A DNA stretch of 64,000 nucleotides, from the NCBI RefSeq assembly GCF_014203015.1, contig NZ_JACHIB010000007.1:125634-189633 (forward strand), in the 5' to 3' direction. Below are positions 8,428 through 16,467 of the stretch, piece by piece. This stretch comes from Castellaniella defragrans. GTDB lineage: Bacteria; Pseudomonadota; Gammaproteobacteria; Burkholderiales; Burkholderiaceae_B. Position numbers and translations under genes: made by a program. A model generated the notes under the pieces. That model searched no databases. It saw only the letters and a list, made by a program, of their open reading frames with translations, and was not told the origin of the DNA. Each line of letters starts with the position of its first letter. Position 1 is the stretch's first letter.

Positions 8428-9714
8428 TCACGGGGCGGGACGGAAGCGGTAGCGCTCCAGGGAGTCCCGCTTCATCTCGATCGAATAGCCGGGCCGGGTG
8501 GGCGGCATGTAGGCGGCCCGCCGGATCCGGCAGGGATCGACGAAGTGCTCGTGCAGGTGGTCCACGTATTCGATGACGCGGCCTTCCTTGGTGGCGGCGA
8601 AGCACAGGTAGTCGATCATCGACAGGTGCTGGACGTATTCGCACAGGCCCACGCCGCCGGCATGGGGGCAGACCTTCAGTCCATGCTTGGCGGCCATCAG
8701 CATGACGGCCAGCACTTCGTTGACGCCGCCGAGCCGGCAGGCGTCGATCTGCACCACGTCCACCGCCGATTCCATGATGAACTGCTTGAACATCACGCGG
8801 TTCTGGCACATCTCGCCGGTGGCGACCTGCATGCGGCCCCGCAGGGCCTGGCGGATGCGCCGGTGCCCCGCGACGTCGTCCGGGCTGGTGGGCTCCTCGA
8901 TGAACCAGGGCTTGGCGAAGGCCAGGCGCTCCAGCCAGGGGATGGCCTGATCGACCTCCCAGACCTGGTTGGCGTCGATCATCAGGTGGCGCTCGTCGCC
9001 CAGGACCTCGCGGGCGATCCGCACGCGGCGGATGTCGTCCTCCAGGTCGCGCCCCACCTTGAGCTTGATGTGCGAGAAGCCGGCCTGCACGGCCTGCGTG
9101 GCCAGGCGGCGCAGCTTGTCGTCGTCGTAGCCCAGCCAGCCGGCCGAGGTCGTGTAGCAGGGATAGCCGTCGCGCTCCAGCTCCGCCAGGCGCCCGGCCT
9201 TGCCGGCGGCCCGCTGCGTCAGCAGTTCGAGCGCCTCGTCCGGCGTGACGCAGTCGGTGATGTAGCGGAAGTCGATCAGCCGGACGAGCTGCTCCGGCGT
9301 CATGTCGGCCACCAGCCGCCAGACCGGCTTGCCCTCGGCCTTGGCCCAGAGATCCCAGACGGCGTTGACCAGCGCGGCGGTGGCCAGGTGGATGGCGCCC
9401 TTGTCGGGGCCGATCCAGCGCAGCTGGCTGTCCGAGGTCATGTGGCGCCAGAAGCGGCCCATGTCCTCGGTGATCCAGTCCAGGTCCAGGCCGATCAGCC
9501 GGGGCTTGAGGGCTTCGATCGCGGCGCAGCAGATTTCCGTGCCGCGCCCGATGGTGAAGGTCAGGCCATGGCCCTCCAGCCCATCGACGTCCGTGCGCAG
9601 GATGGCGTAGGCGGCCGAGTAGTCCGGGTCCGGGTTCATGGCATCCGAGCCGTCCAGATGCGCGGACGTCGGGAAGCGGACGTCCAGTACTTCGATGGAT
9701 TGGATGAGGGTCAT
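8428..9714 (-). CDS. L-fuconate dehydratase (enolase superfamily)
   Basis: A 428-residue member of the mandelate-racemase branch of the enolase superfamily. The long N-terminal capping domain is followed by a barrel with the KxK motif in HIKLKVGRD, the metal ligands in MIDANQVWEVDQA and WFIEEPTSPDD, and the His motif in CPHAGGVGLCEYVQHLS. N-terminal text such as VRFPTSAHLDGSDAMNPDPD is characteristic of L-fuconate dehydratases, which convert L-fuconate to 2-keto-3-deoxy-L-fuconate. It is the last gene of an operon with the ABC importer upstream (13-bp gap), and converges with the SDR/FAH pair that would process its product. Confidence 0.9.
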   Translation of the reverse strand: MTLIQSIEVLDVRFPTSAHLDGSDAMNPDPDYSAAYAILRTDVDGLEGHGLTFTIGRGTEICCAAIEALKPRLIGLDLDWITEDMGRFWRHMTSDSQLRWIGPDKGAIHLATAALVNAVWDLWAKAEGKPVWRLVADMTPEQLVRLIDFRYITDCVTPDEALELLTQRAAGKAGRLAELERDGYPCYTTSAGWLGYDDDKLRRLATQAVQAGFSHIKLKVGRDLEDDIRRVRIAREVLGDERHLMIDANQVWEVDQAIPWLERLAFAKPWFIEEPTSPDDVAGHRRIRQALRGRMQVATGEMCQNRVMFKQFIMESAVDVVQIDACRLGGVNEVLAVMLMAAKHGLKVCPHAGGVGLCEYVQHLSMIDYLCFAATKEGRVIEYVDHLHEHFVDPCRIRRAAYMPPTRPGYSIEMKRDSLERYRFRPAP

Positions 9715-9727
9715 GGTCCGGTCCGCC

Positions 9728-10552
9728 TCATTTGCCTTCGGCCACGATCTCGGCCGGCAGATCGGCGCCGTGGTATTTCCTGTAGATGGCGTTCAGCTCG
9801 CCGCTCTTCAGGGTCTTGCGGATCAGCTCGTTCATTTTTTCCAGGAGCTGCGGGTTGTTCTTCGCCACGCCGATGCCCAGCATGGAAGTCGCCATGACGA
9901 CCTTGGTGACCAGCGGCGGCTTGCCGTTTTCGGCCAGCTGCTTGTTCAGCGAGGCGATGATGGCCGGCGCCCCGGAATAGATGTTGCCCCGGCCGCTGGT
10001 GACGGCGGTCATGGCGGTGGCGTCGTTCTCGAAGCGCACGATGTTCGTGCCGGCGGGCGCGAGCCTGGTGACGTTGGCGTCGTTGGTCGTGCCGCGCGCG
10101 GTCATCACGGTCTTGCCGGCCAGGTCCTTCATCGACGAGATGGCTTCGCTTTCCGGCGCGGCGATGACGGACTGGATGGCCGCGTAGGGAATGGTGAAAT
10201 CGACGACCTCCTGGCGCTGCGGCGTGATCGTCAGGCTGGAGATCACCACGTCGGCCTTGTTGGTGAGCAGGAACGGGATGCGGTTGGCCTGGGTGGTGGG
10301 CACGATCTCGAGCCGCACGCCCAGATCCTTGGCCAGCAGCTGCGCGGTCTCGACGTCCGAGCCGGTTTCCTTGAGGCTGGCGTCCTTCATGCCGTAGGGC
10401 GGCGCGTTGAGGTCGATGGCGACGCGCAGCGTCTTCTGCTGCTGGACCTGTTCCAGCGTGTTGGCGTGCGCCGGCGCGGCGGCCGCAAGCAGCGCGGCGG
10501 CGCCCAGGGCCAGGGCGGCCATGCCGCGGTTCGGGGGGAATGAGGTGATCAT
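9728..10552 (-). CDS. ABC transporter substrate-binding protein, polar amino-acid (family 3) type
   Basis: A 274-residue periplasmic binding protein with a clear signal peptide ending near AAPAHA. The family 3 fold shows in TLRVAIDLNAPPYGMKD, DVVISSLTITPQRQEVVDF and DLAGKTVMTARGTTNDANV. Such proteins normally bind polar amino acids. Here the gene lies in an operon with two permeases and an ATPase upstream and L-fuconate dehydratase downstream, so the ligand may be a sugar acid instead; that is inference from position. It starts 49 bp after the ATPase gene, with AGGAGA about 7 bp before the ATG. Confidence 0.85.
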   Translation of the reverse strand: MITSFPPNRGMAALALGAAALLAAAAPAHANTLEQVQQQKTLRVAIDLNAPPYGMKDASLKETGSDVETAQLLAKDLGVRLEIVPTTQANRIPFLLTNKADVVISSLTITPQRQEVVDFTIPYAAIQSVIAAPESEAISSMKDLAGKTVMTARGTTNDANVTRLAPAGTNIVRFENDATAMTAVTSGRGNIYSGAPAIIASLNKQLAENGKPPLVTKVVMATSMLGIGVAKNNPQLLEKMNELIRKTLKSGELNAIYRKYHGADLPAEIVAEGK

Positions 10553-10601
10553 GATGTGTCTCCTGTGGGAATGGTCGGCGCCATCCTGGCGCCTGGGCCG
10601 G

Positions 10602-11336
10602 TCAGAGCCCGTTGCTGACGAACTGCCGCAATTCGGCGGTCTGGGGGTTGCGCAGGATGTCCGCGCCGCCCTGTTCGTGGATCCTGCCCTCGTGCATGAA
10701 GATCACCCGGTGGGCGAGCTTCATGGCGAAGGCCATTTCGTGGGTGACCAGCACCATGGTCATCCCGCCCGCGGCGAGCTTCTCGATGACCCGCAGCACC
10801 TCGCCGGTGAGCTGCGGGTCCAGCGCCGAGGTCACTTCGTCGAACAGCATGAGCTGCGGGTCCATGGCGAGCGAGCGGGCGATGGCCACGCGCTGCTGCT
10901 GCCCGCCGGACAGCTGCTCGGGGTAGCAGCCGGCCTTGTCGCTCAGCCCGACCTGGGCGAGCACGTCGGCGGCGATCTTCCGCGCCTGCTCGGCCGGCAG
11001 CTTGCGCACCGAGCGGGGCGCGAGCGTGATGTTCCGCTCGACCGTCAGGTGGGGAAACAGGTTGTAGCTCTGGAACACGATCCCCACGTCCTGGCGCAGC
11101 TGTTTCAGGTCGGTGCTGGAGATGCCCTTGCCGAAGGTATGGCCGCAGACCGTGATTTCGCCTTCGTCGATGATTTCCAGGTGGTCCATGCAGCGCAGGG
11201 CGGTGCTTTTTCCCGAACCGCTCTGGCCGATGATGGCCACGATCTCGCCCTTGCGGATGCTGAGGTCGATGCCTTTGAGGACGTGGTTGCCGCCGAACCG
11301 CTTGTGGACGTTGCTGAGGCGTACGACTTCCGTCAT
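10602..11336 (-). CDS. ABC transporter ATP-binding protein, GlnQ/HisP type
   Basis: A 244-residue nucleotide-binding subunit. It has the Walker A motif GQSGSGKST, the Q-loop VFQSYNLFPH, the signature LSGGQQQR, Walker B LMLFDEVTSALD and the switch histidine in LVTHEMAF. In Walker B, Val replaces the usual Pro of DEPTSALD, a common and tolerated variant in this subfamily. The protein energises the two neighbouring permeases at the inner membrane. It is followed by the binding protein and preceded by the permease at 11368-12015 with a 31-bp gap. Confidence 0.92.
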   Translation of the reverse strand: MTEVVRLSNVHKRFGGNHVLKGIDLSIRKGEIVAIIGQSGSGKSTALRCMDHLEIIDEGEITVCGHTFGKGISSTDLKQLRQDVGIVFQSYNLFPHLTVERNITLAPRSVRKLPAEQARKIAADVLAQVGLSDKAGCYPEQLSGGQQQRVAIARSLAMDPQLMLFDEVTSALDPQLTGEVLRVIEKLAAGGMTMVLVTHEMAFAMKLAHRVIFMHEGRIHEQGGADILRNPQTAELRQFVSNGL

Positions 11337-11367
11337 GAAGAAACTCCTTGGCCGGGAATCCGGACTC

Positions 11368-12015
11368 TCAGTTGCGCGCGATGGTCAGCCTGCGTTCGAG
11401 GCGCAGGCTGTACCAGGACAGGGGGTAGCAGATGAGGAAATACAGGACCGCCGCCGCGCCGAAGTAGAGGAAGGGCTTGAAGGTCGAGTTGTTGAGGATC
11501 TTGGCGTTGTAGGACAGTTCGGCGAAACCGATGACCAGGGACGCGAACGAGGTGTTCTTGACGATCTGGACCATGAAGCCCACCGTGGGCGGCACGGCGA
11601 TCTTGAAGGCCTGCGGCAGGATGACCTTGAACATGCGCTGGACGCGGTTCAGCCCCAGGCATTCGGCGGCTTCCCATTGGTTGCGCGGCACGGACTCGAT
11701 GCAGCCGCGCCAGATTTCCCCGAGGAACGCGGCCGCGTGGACCGTCAGGGCCAGGACGGCGGCGAACAGCGGCGAGGTCTCCGCGGCGCCGAGGATCGAG
11801 GGGCCGTAGAAGCAGATGCCCATGATCACCAGCAGCGGCGTGCCCTGGATGACGTTGATGTAGCCGAAGGCGGCGCCCTTGACGGCCCGGCTGCCGGACA
11901 CGCGCATCAGGGCGACGGCCAGGCCCAGCAGGGCCGAGCAGGCGAAGGTCAGGACCGACAGCAGCACGGTGCCCCAGGCGCCGGCGAGCAGATACAGGAC
12001 TTGTTCGTGGTTCAT
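11368..12015 (-). CDS. ABC transporter permease, HisM/GlnP type (second of two)
   Basis: A 215-residue inner-membrane subunit with about five hydrophobic helices and the amino-acid permease coupling loop EIWRGCIESVPRNQWEAAECLG, which contacts the ATPase. It lies 10 bp after the other permease gene and 31 bp before the ATPase gene. The permease family, together with a family 3 binding protein, defines this as a polar amino-acid-type (PAAT) importer even though the operon ends in a sugar-acid dehydratase. Confidence 0.9.
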   Translation of the reverse strand: MNHEQVLYLLAGAWGTVLLSVLTFACSALLGLAVALMRVSGSRAVKGAAFGYINVIQGTPLLVIMGICFYGPSILGAAETSPLFAAVLALTVHAAAFLGEIWRGCIESVPRNQWEAAECLGLNRVQRMFKVILPQAFKIAVPPTVGFMVQIVKNTSFASLVIGFAELSYNAKILNNSTFKPFLYFGAAAVLYFLICYPLSWYSLRLERRLTIARN

Positions 12016-12025
12016 GGCGGGGCCT

Positions 12026-12709
12026 TCAGAGCAGGGTGCCGAGCTTGCGCTTGCGCACGAACAGGAACTTGCCGGCCAGCGCGAAGGCGCCGCGCACCAG
12101 CGCCGACATGGCCAGGTACACCGCCCACAGCACGATGAAGACCTCGAAGTTGCGGAAGGTGAGCGCCTGGACGTTGCCCGAGATGCCGAACAGGTCTTCC
12201 GTGCCCACGGCCGAGAGCAGGCTGGTCACCAGCATCAGCAGCACGAACTGGCTGGTCAGGGCGGGGTAGACGCGCTCCAGCGCCGGCACGAGGATGATGT
12301 GCCAGTAGACCTGGAAGGGGGACAGGCCCAGGCACTCGCCGGCCTCGCGCTGGCTGCGCGGGACGGATTCGATCCCGGCGCGCACGATCTCGCAGGTGTA
12401 GGCGGTGATGTTGATCACCAGGGCCAGGATGGCGCCGGTCAGGATCGACAGGGTGAAGCCGACGCTGGACAGGCCGAAGATCAGGAAGTAGCTCTGGATG
12501 ATGAGGGGCGTGTTGCGGATGACTTCGACGTAGGCGCCCACGGCCCGCCGCAGCAGCGGCCCGCCGGAGCTGCGGGCGACGGCGCAGCCCACGCCCATGA
12601 CGAAGCCGGCCACGGTGGACCAGAACGACATCAGGAGCGTGGTTTCCACCCCCTGGAGGAACAGGGGCCAGTACTGCAGCACCGCGCCGAAATCGAATTG
12701 ATAGGTCAT
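12026..12709 (-). CDS. ABC transporter permease, HisQ/GlnP type (first gene of operon)
   Basis: A 227-residue PAAT-type permease with the coupling loop EIVRAGIESVPRSQREAGECLG and about five membrane helices. It is the promoter-proximal gene of the five-gene operon running down to L-fuconate dehydratase. Upstream lie two copies of a 14-bp operator-like sequence and then the divergent GntR gene, so expression is probably controlled by that regulator. Confidence 0.9.
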   Translation of the reverse strand: MTYQFDFGAVLQYWPLFLQGVETTLLMSFWSTVAGFVMGVGCAVARSSGGPLLRRAVGAYVEVIRNTPLIIQSYFLIFGLSSVGFTLSILTGAILALVINITAYTCEIVRAGIESVPRSQREAGECLGLSPFQVYWHIILVPALERVYPALTSQFVLLMLVTSLLSAVGTEDLFGISGNVQALTFRNFEVFIVLWAVYLAMSALVRGAFALAGKFLFVRKRKLGTLL

Positions 12710-12779
12710 GCTCGGGCCTCGCTGGCCGGCGGGCGGCCGGGGAAGGGTTTCGATGGCTGTTTCTAGTCTAAAAGGACTG

Positions 12780-12833
12780 ACCGGTAAAACCAGTTATGGA
12801 TTTCCCTGATTTTTGTATTACCGGTCAGACCAG
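12780..12833. promoter_or_regulatory. Two 14-bp operator-like repeats (ACCGGTNNRACCAG)
   Basis: ACCGGTAAAACCAG at 12780-12793 and ACCGGTCAGACCAG at 12820-12833 are direct repeats exactly 40 bp apart. On the other strand each reads CTGGTYTKACCGGT, close to the TGGT-N3-ACCA style of FadR-type GntR sites. They lie in the A+T-rich gap between the ABC operon and the gntR gene, well placed for control of both promoters. Confidence 0.6.
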
Positions 12834-12881
12834 ATAAAATGGGGCCGCCGGCGGAGTGCGCCGGGGCAGCGGAGATCCCTC

Positions 12882-13640
12882 ATGGAAAAAGCAGCGGACG
12901 TTTCGATCCACGTGGTGGACCGCACGCGGGGTTACATGCAGGTGGCCGATGCGCTGCGCCGGGAAATCCGCCGGATGGACCTTCCGGCGGGCGCGCGCCT
13001 GCCGTCGGAGCGCGAACTCGCGCAGCATCTCCGGATCTCCCGGCCCAGCCTGCGCGAGGCCCTGATCGTGCTGGAACTGCAGGGCGAGATCGAGATCCGG
13101 GTGGGCTCGGGCATCTACCTGAAGCGCGACGTGCCGACGGAGGATGTCGAGGCGGGCGCGCGGGTGCCGGGCATCGACCACGACGTCGCGCCGATGGGCC
13201 ACAGTCCGCAGGACGTGAGCCAGACCCGGTATTTCCTCGAAGGCGGGGTGGCCGCGCACGCGGCGCGCTTCATCACCCGGGAGCAGATCAAGACGCTGGG
13301 CGCCAGCGTCGAGGCCATGCGCCGGGCGGTCGGCACGCGCGACCGCACCGGGGACAAGCCCCTGGCCGACGCCGACCGCCTGTTCCACGTCACCCTGTCC
13401 TCCACGACCCGCAACCGCCTGCTGATCCAGACGCTCGAAGAGCTGTTCGACCAGCGCTACACCCCGATCGGCGGCTCCATGCACCGCCTGTTCGACACCG
13501 AATCGGTCTGGCTGGACGCCGTGCAGGAGCACCAGGAAATCTACGATGCCGTGGCGGCCCGCGACCCGCTGCAGGCCCAGGCCGCCATGTACCGGCACCT
13601 GACGCGGGCCCATGCGCGCCTGATGGCCGTGATCGGCTAG
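12882..13640 (+). CDS. GntR-family regulator, FadR/FCD type
   Basis: A 252-residue regulator. The N-terminal winged helix (MQVADALRREIRRMDLPAGA, then RLPSERELAQHLRISRPSLR) is typical GntR. The C-terminal all-helical FCD domain carries likely metal or ligand residues in DADRLFHVTLSSTTRN and the late EHQEIYDAVAARDPLQAQ stretch. The ATG at 12882 is preceded by GGAGA at 6 bp; the longer upstream frame lacks such a site. It is divergent from the ABC/L-fuconate dehydratase operon and convergent with an FAH-family gene, so its effector is probably a sugar-acid intermediate. Confidence 0.9.
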   Translation: MEKAADVSIHVVDRTRGYMQVADALRREIRRMDLPAGARLPSERELAQHLRISRPSLREALIVLELQGEIEIRVGSGIYLKRDVPTEDVEAGARVPGIDHDVAPMGHSPQDVSQTRYFLEGGVAAHAARFITREQIKTLGASVEAMRRAVGTRDRTGDKPLADADRLFHVTLSSTTRNRLLIQTLEELFDQRYTPIGGSMHRLFDTESVWLDAVQEHQEIYDAVAARDPLQAQAAMYRHLTRAHARLMAVIG

Positions 13641-13749
13641 CGCCCCGGCCGGGCCCGCCGCGCCCGGCCCATCGATCCAGCCCGCTGATCGGCCTGGGCT
13701 GCGAGACGAGCCAGATCACCGGCCGCCCGCATCGAGGGGCGGCGGGACT

Positions 13750-14922
13750 TCAGGCCGACAGCAGGCCGCGCCGCGCCAGGTTGCGCATCAGCCAGGCGAT
13801 GCCGCCCGTCCAGGGCGGCGCCTCTTCGCTGTAGGTGACGCGGTTGATCAGCGTTCCCAGCCGGGGCGAACCGATGCGCACGACGTCGCCCGGCTTGTGG
13901 GTGAAGCCCTGGCCGGGCGCGTCGCGGTCCTCGGTGGGGGCGAACAGGGTGCCGGTGAACAGCATGAAGCCGTCCGGATACTGGTGATGCCGGCCGCAGG
14001 TCTGGGCCACCAGGTCCGCCAGGTCGCGGCTGATCCGGCGGATGGAGCTGTGGCCGTCCAGGACGAAGCCGTCCTCGCCGGTCACGTTCAGGCGGATTTC
14101 GAGCCGGCGGGCGTCGTCCAGGGTGAAGCGCGCGTCGAACAGCCGGATGAAGGGACCGATGGCGCACGAGGCGTTGTTGTCCTTGGCCTTGCCCAGCAGC
14201 AGGGCGCTGCGGCCTTCGATGTCCCGCAGGTTCACGTCGTTGCCCAGCGTGGCGCCGCGGATCCGGCCCGCGGCGTCCACCGCCAGGACCAGTTCGGGTT
14301 CCGGATTGTTCCACTGCGAGGCCTTCAGGATGCCGATCGCCTCGCCGCTGCCCACGGCCGACAGCACCGGGGCCTTGGTGAAGACTTCGGCGTCCGGGCC
14401 GATGCCGACTTCCAGGTATTGCGACCACAGGCCTTCCCGGACCAGGTACCGGCGCGCTTCCTCGGCTTCCCGGGAACCGGGACGGATGCTGGAGATGGCC
14501 GCGCCGATCGCCTGGCCGATCCCGTCGCGGATGCGGGCGGCGTCCTGGGGATTGCCGCCCGCCTTTTCCTCGATGACGCGTTCGAGCATGCTGTCGGCGA
14601 ACGTGACGCCGCAGGCCTTGATGACCTGGAGATCGCAGGGCGCCACGAAGCGCGGCGCGTCCCGGTCGCCGGCGAGGGTGGCGCGCGCCACCGCGTCGAA
14701 CGACCAGCGGGCGGGGGCCGCCCGCCCCACGGCCGCGGCCGGGTCGTCCTGGTTCAGCAGTTCGGAGACCGTGGGGAACCGATGGGTCAGATCGACCAGG
14801 ACGCCGTTCCGGAGGGCGACCACGCTGGGGCCCTGGTCGCGCGGGTCATGGATGCGTCCGATCAGCAGGGCCTGTCCGGCATCGGACGGAAGCAGCGCGG
14901 AAGTGCCGTGCGTGTCGTGCAT
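13750..14922 (-). CDS. FAH-superfamily dehydratase, similar to 2-keto-3-deoxy-pentonate dehydratase (XylX type)
   Basis: A 390-residue protein, longer than simple FAH hydrolases and close to the length of Caulobacter-type XylX. Such enzymes dehydrate 2-keto-3-deoxy-xylonate or -arabinonate to 2-oxoglutarate semialdehyde. Visible text includes VIKACGVTFADSMLERVIEE, PEPELVLAVDAAGRIRGATL and LGNDVNLRDIEGRSALLLGK. The product would feed the 2-oxoglutarate semialdehyde dehydrogenase encoded at 35650-37218. It starts only 4 bp after the nrdH stop on the same strand, so it may be read through from the ribonucleotide reductase operon; no strong ribosome binding site precedes its ATG. The exact pentonate is not determined. 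Confidence 0.72.
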   Translation of the reverse strand: MHDTHGTSALLPSDAGQALLIGRIHDPRDQGPSVVALRNGVLVDLTHRFPTVSELLNQDDPAAAVGRAAPARWSFDAVARATLAGDRDAPRFVAPCDLQVIKACGVTFADSMLERVIEEKAGGNPQDAARIRDGIGQAIGAAISSIRPGSREAEEARRYLVREGLWSQYLEVGIGPDAEVFTKAPVLSAVGSGEAIGILKASQWNNPEPELVLAVDAAGRIRGATLGNDVNLRDIEGRSALLLGKAKDNNASCAIGPFIRLFDARFTLDDARRLEIRLNVTGEDGFVLDGHSSIRRISRDLADLVAQTCGRHHQYPDGFMLFTGTLFAPTEDRDAPGQGFTHKPGDVVRIGSPRLGTLINRVTYSEEAPPWTGGIAWLMRNLARRGLLSA

Positions 14923-14926
14923 GGGA

Positions 14927-15157
14927 TCAGGCGTACGAGACCAGCCCCTTGATCTTCTCCTGGTCGTAGCCCGACCAGGAGCCGTGCTCGGTTTCCACCA
15001 CGGGGGCGCCGCGGTGGCCCAGGCCGATCAGGCGTTCGAGCTCGTCCTGGCGCTGGGTCAGGTCCACGGTCTCGTATTCGATGCCCAGGATGTCCATGTC
15101 GCGCTTGGTGAGTTCGCATTGCGGGCAGTTGGGCTTTGAATAGACGGTGATGGCCAT
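14927..15157 (-). CDS. nrdH: NrdH-like glutaredoxin
   Basis: A 76-residue redoxin with the NrdH-type active site CPQC in SKPNCPQCELTK and the C-terminal GAPVVETEHGSWSGY, where GxWSGY is the usual NrdH signature. It supplies electrons to ribonucleotide reductase. The gene lies 81 bp after nrdB on the same strand, with a GGAT-rich upstream region, and completes an nrdA-nrdB-nrdH order. The next gene (FAH-superfamily) begins 4 bp after its stop. Confidence 0.88.
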   Translation of the reverse strand: MAITVYSKPNCPQCELTKRDMDILGIEYETVDLTQRQDELERLIGLGHRGAPVVETEHGSWSGYDQEKIKGLVSYA

Positions 15158-15238
15158 GTCGGATCCTTTTGGGTCGTGGGGGTTGAGAGAGTGGGGGGCG
15201 GAGGCGCGGGTCCGGGGAATCCAGCGGGTGCGGCGGAT

Positions 15239-16357
15239 TCAGAAATCCACGTCGAACACTTCGTTCTCGTCGTCGCGCTTCATCACGCCGACCTTGTACT
15301 GGGCGGTGTCCTCTTCCTGGTTGGAGGCCTGGACCTTGCTCATGTTGAGCCAGCTTTCCATGTATTTCAGCGGGTTCTCGGTGACGATCGGGAAGGACAC
15401 CCGGTCCTGGACGTTGAAGAAGCGGGCCACGTCGGTGGCGCTGAAATGGACCCAGTCCTTCATCATCTGGCAGGTCACGCCGGTGAGCTCGCGGCCTTCG
15501 GAGAAGGCGTAGTCGGTCCATTCGACCTCGCTGGCGGTGACCTCGTCGATCATCTGGACGATCTTGTCGCGGCATTGCTCGAAGGCGGTGCGGCCGCGCT
15601 CGGTCTTGACCATGGCGCGCAGGACTTCCTTGCCGTACTGGACGTGGACCTCGAATTCGTCCTGGGCGATCTTCTGGACCGCCTTGCCGATGGGCTGGAA
15701 CAGGCCCGTGCCGTCGCAGATGCCGAAGGTGACGGCGAACGAGGCAAGGAACTGGATGCGCTCCATGCACAGCACGGCGACGATGAACAGGTAGATGGCG
15801 TTGTAGGTTTCCTGGTCGTTCTCGCGCTGGCCGCGGGCGTAGTCGTAGCTGACCTCGAAGGCGCGGTTGAAGACCTCGCTGACGACGCGCAGGCGGCTGA
15901 TGGCCTCCTTGACCGAGAGGATCTCGTTGAGGATGTCGTCGGGATTGTCGAAGCTGTTGCGGACGATCTCGGAATACGTGGCGGCGTGGACGATCTCGTT
16001 CTTGGTGATCTCCACCCAGCCGGACCAGGCCTCGCTGCTGGTGCAGACCGGGGCCAGCACGGCGGCGATGGAGCGCGAGGCGACGCTGTCGGCCTCCCAT
16101 TGCCACGCCAGGGTCTTGACCATCATGTCGTAGGTGTGGCGGTCGCAGGTCTTGAACTGCACGTTGCAGGTGGAATAGTCGAACTCGTTCTCGTCCCAGT
16201 CCTGGTTCTTCAGCGTCTTGTAGAGCTTCCAGATCTCGGGATAGAACTTGTTGATCGTGTCGAACAGGCCCAGGTCCTGGCCCAGGATGATTTCCGGGAA
16301 GGCGTAGTCGGACTTGTCGGTGTTGAAGATCTTGGTGGGCAGGGCTTCTTGGGTCAT
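15239..16357 (-). CDS. nrdB: Class Ia ribonucleotide reductase, beta subunit
   Basis: A 372-residue radical-generating subunit. The diiron and tyrosyl-radical signature is intact: an Asp in EADSVASRS, then E-x2-H-x3-Y in NEIVHAATY, which places the radical tyrosine correctly. The second-half ligands lie in QDEFEVHVQYGKEVLRAM. With the alpha subunit it reduces ribonucleoside diphosphates aerobically. The start at 16357 was chosen by family alignment although the frame is open much further upstream through the nrdA region. The C-terminus ends VFDVDF, the short acidic-hydrophobic tail that docks on NrdA. The gap after nrdA is 110 bp. Confidence 0.92.
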   Translation of the reverse strand: MTQEALPTKIFNTDKSDYAFPEIILGQDLGLFDTINKFYPEIWKLYKTLKNQDWDENEFDYSTCNVQFKTCDRHTYDMMVKTLAWQWEADSVASRSIAAVLAPVCTSSEAWSGWVEITKNEIVHAATYSEIVRNSFDNPDDILNEILSVKEAISRLRVVSEVFNRAFEVSYDYARGQRENDQETYNAIYLFIVAVLCMERIQFLASFAVTFGICDGTGLFQPIGKAVQKIAQDEFEVHVQYGKEVLRAMVKTERGRTAFEQCRDKIVQMIDEVTASEVEWTDYAFSEGRELTGVTCQMMKDWVHFSATDVARFFNVQDRVSFPIVTENPLKYMESWLNMSKVQASNQEEDTAQYKVGVMKRDDENEVFDVDF

Positions 16358-16467
16358 TTTCGGGTCGTGCCAGGGGTAGGGGGCGGTCGGAGGCCCCGGA
16401 ACGGTCGTTCGGGGCCGGGGGTCGTGCGGGCCGTGCGGCGCGGGCGGCCCTGATGTCGCGGAAGAGC

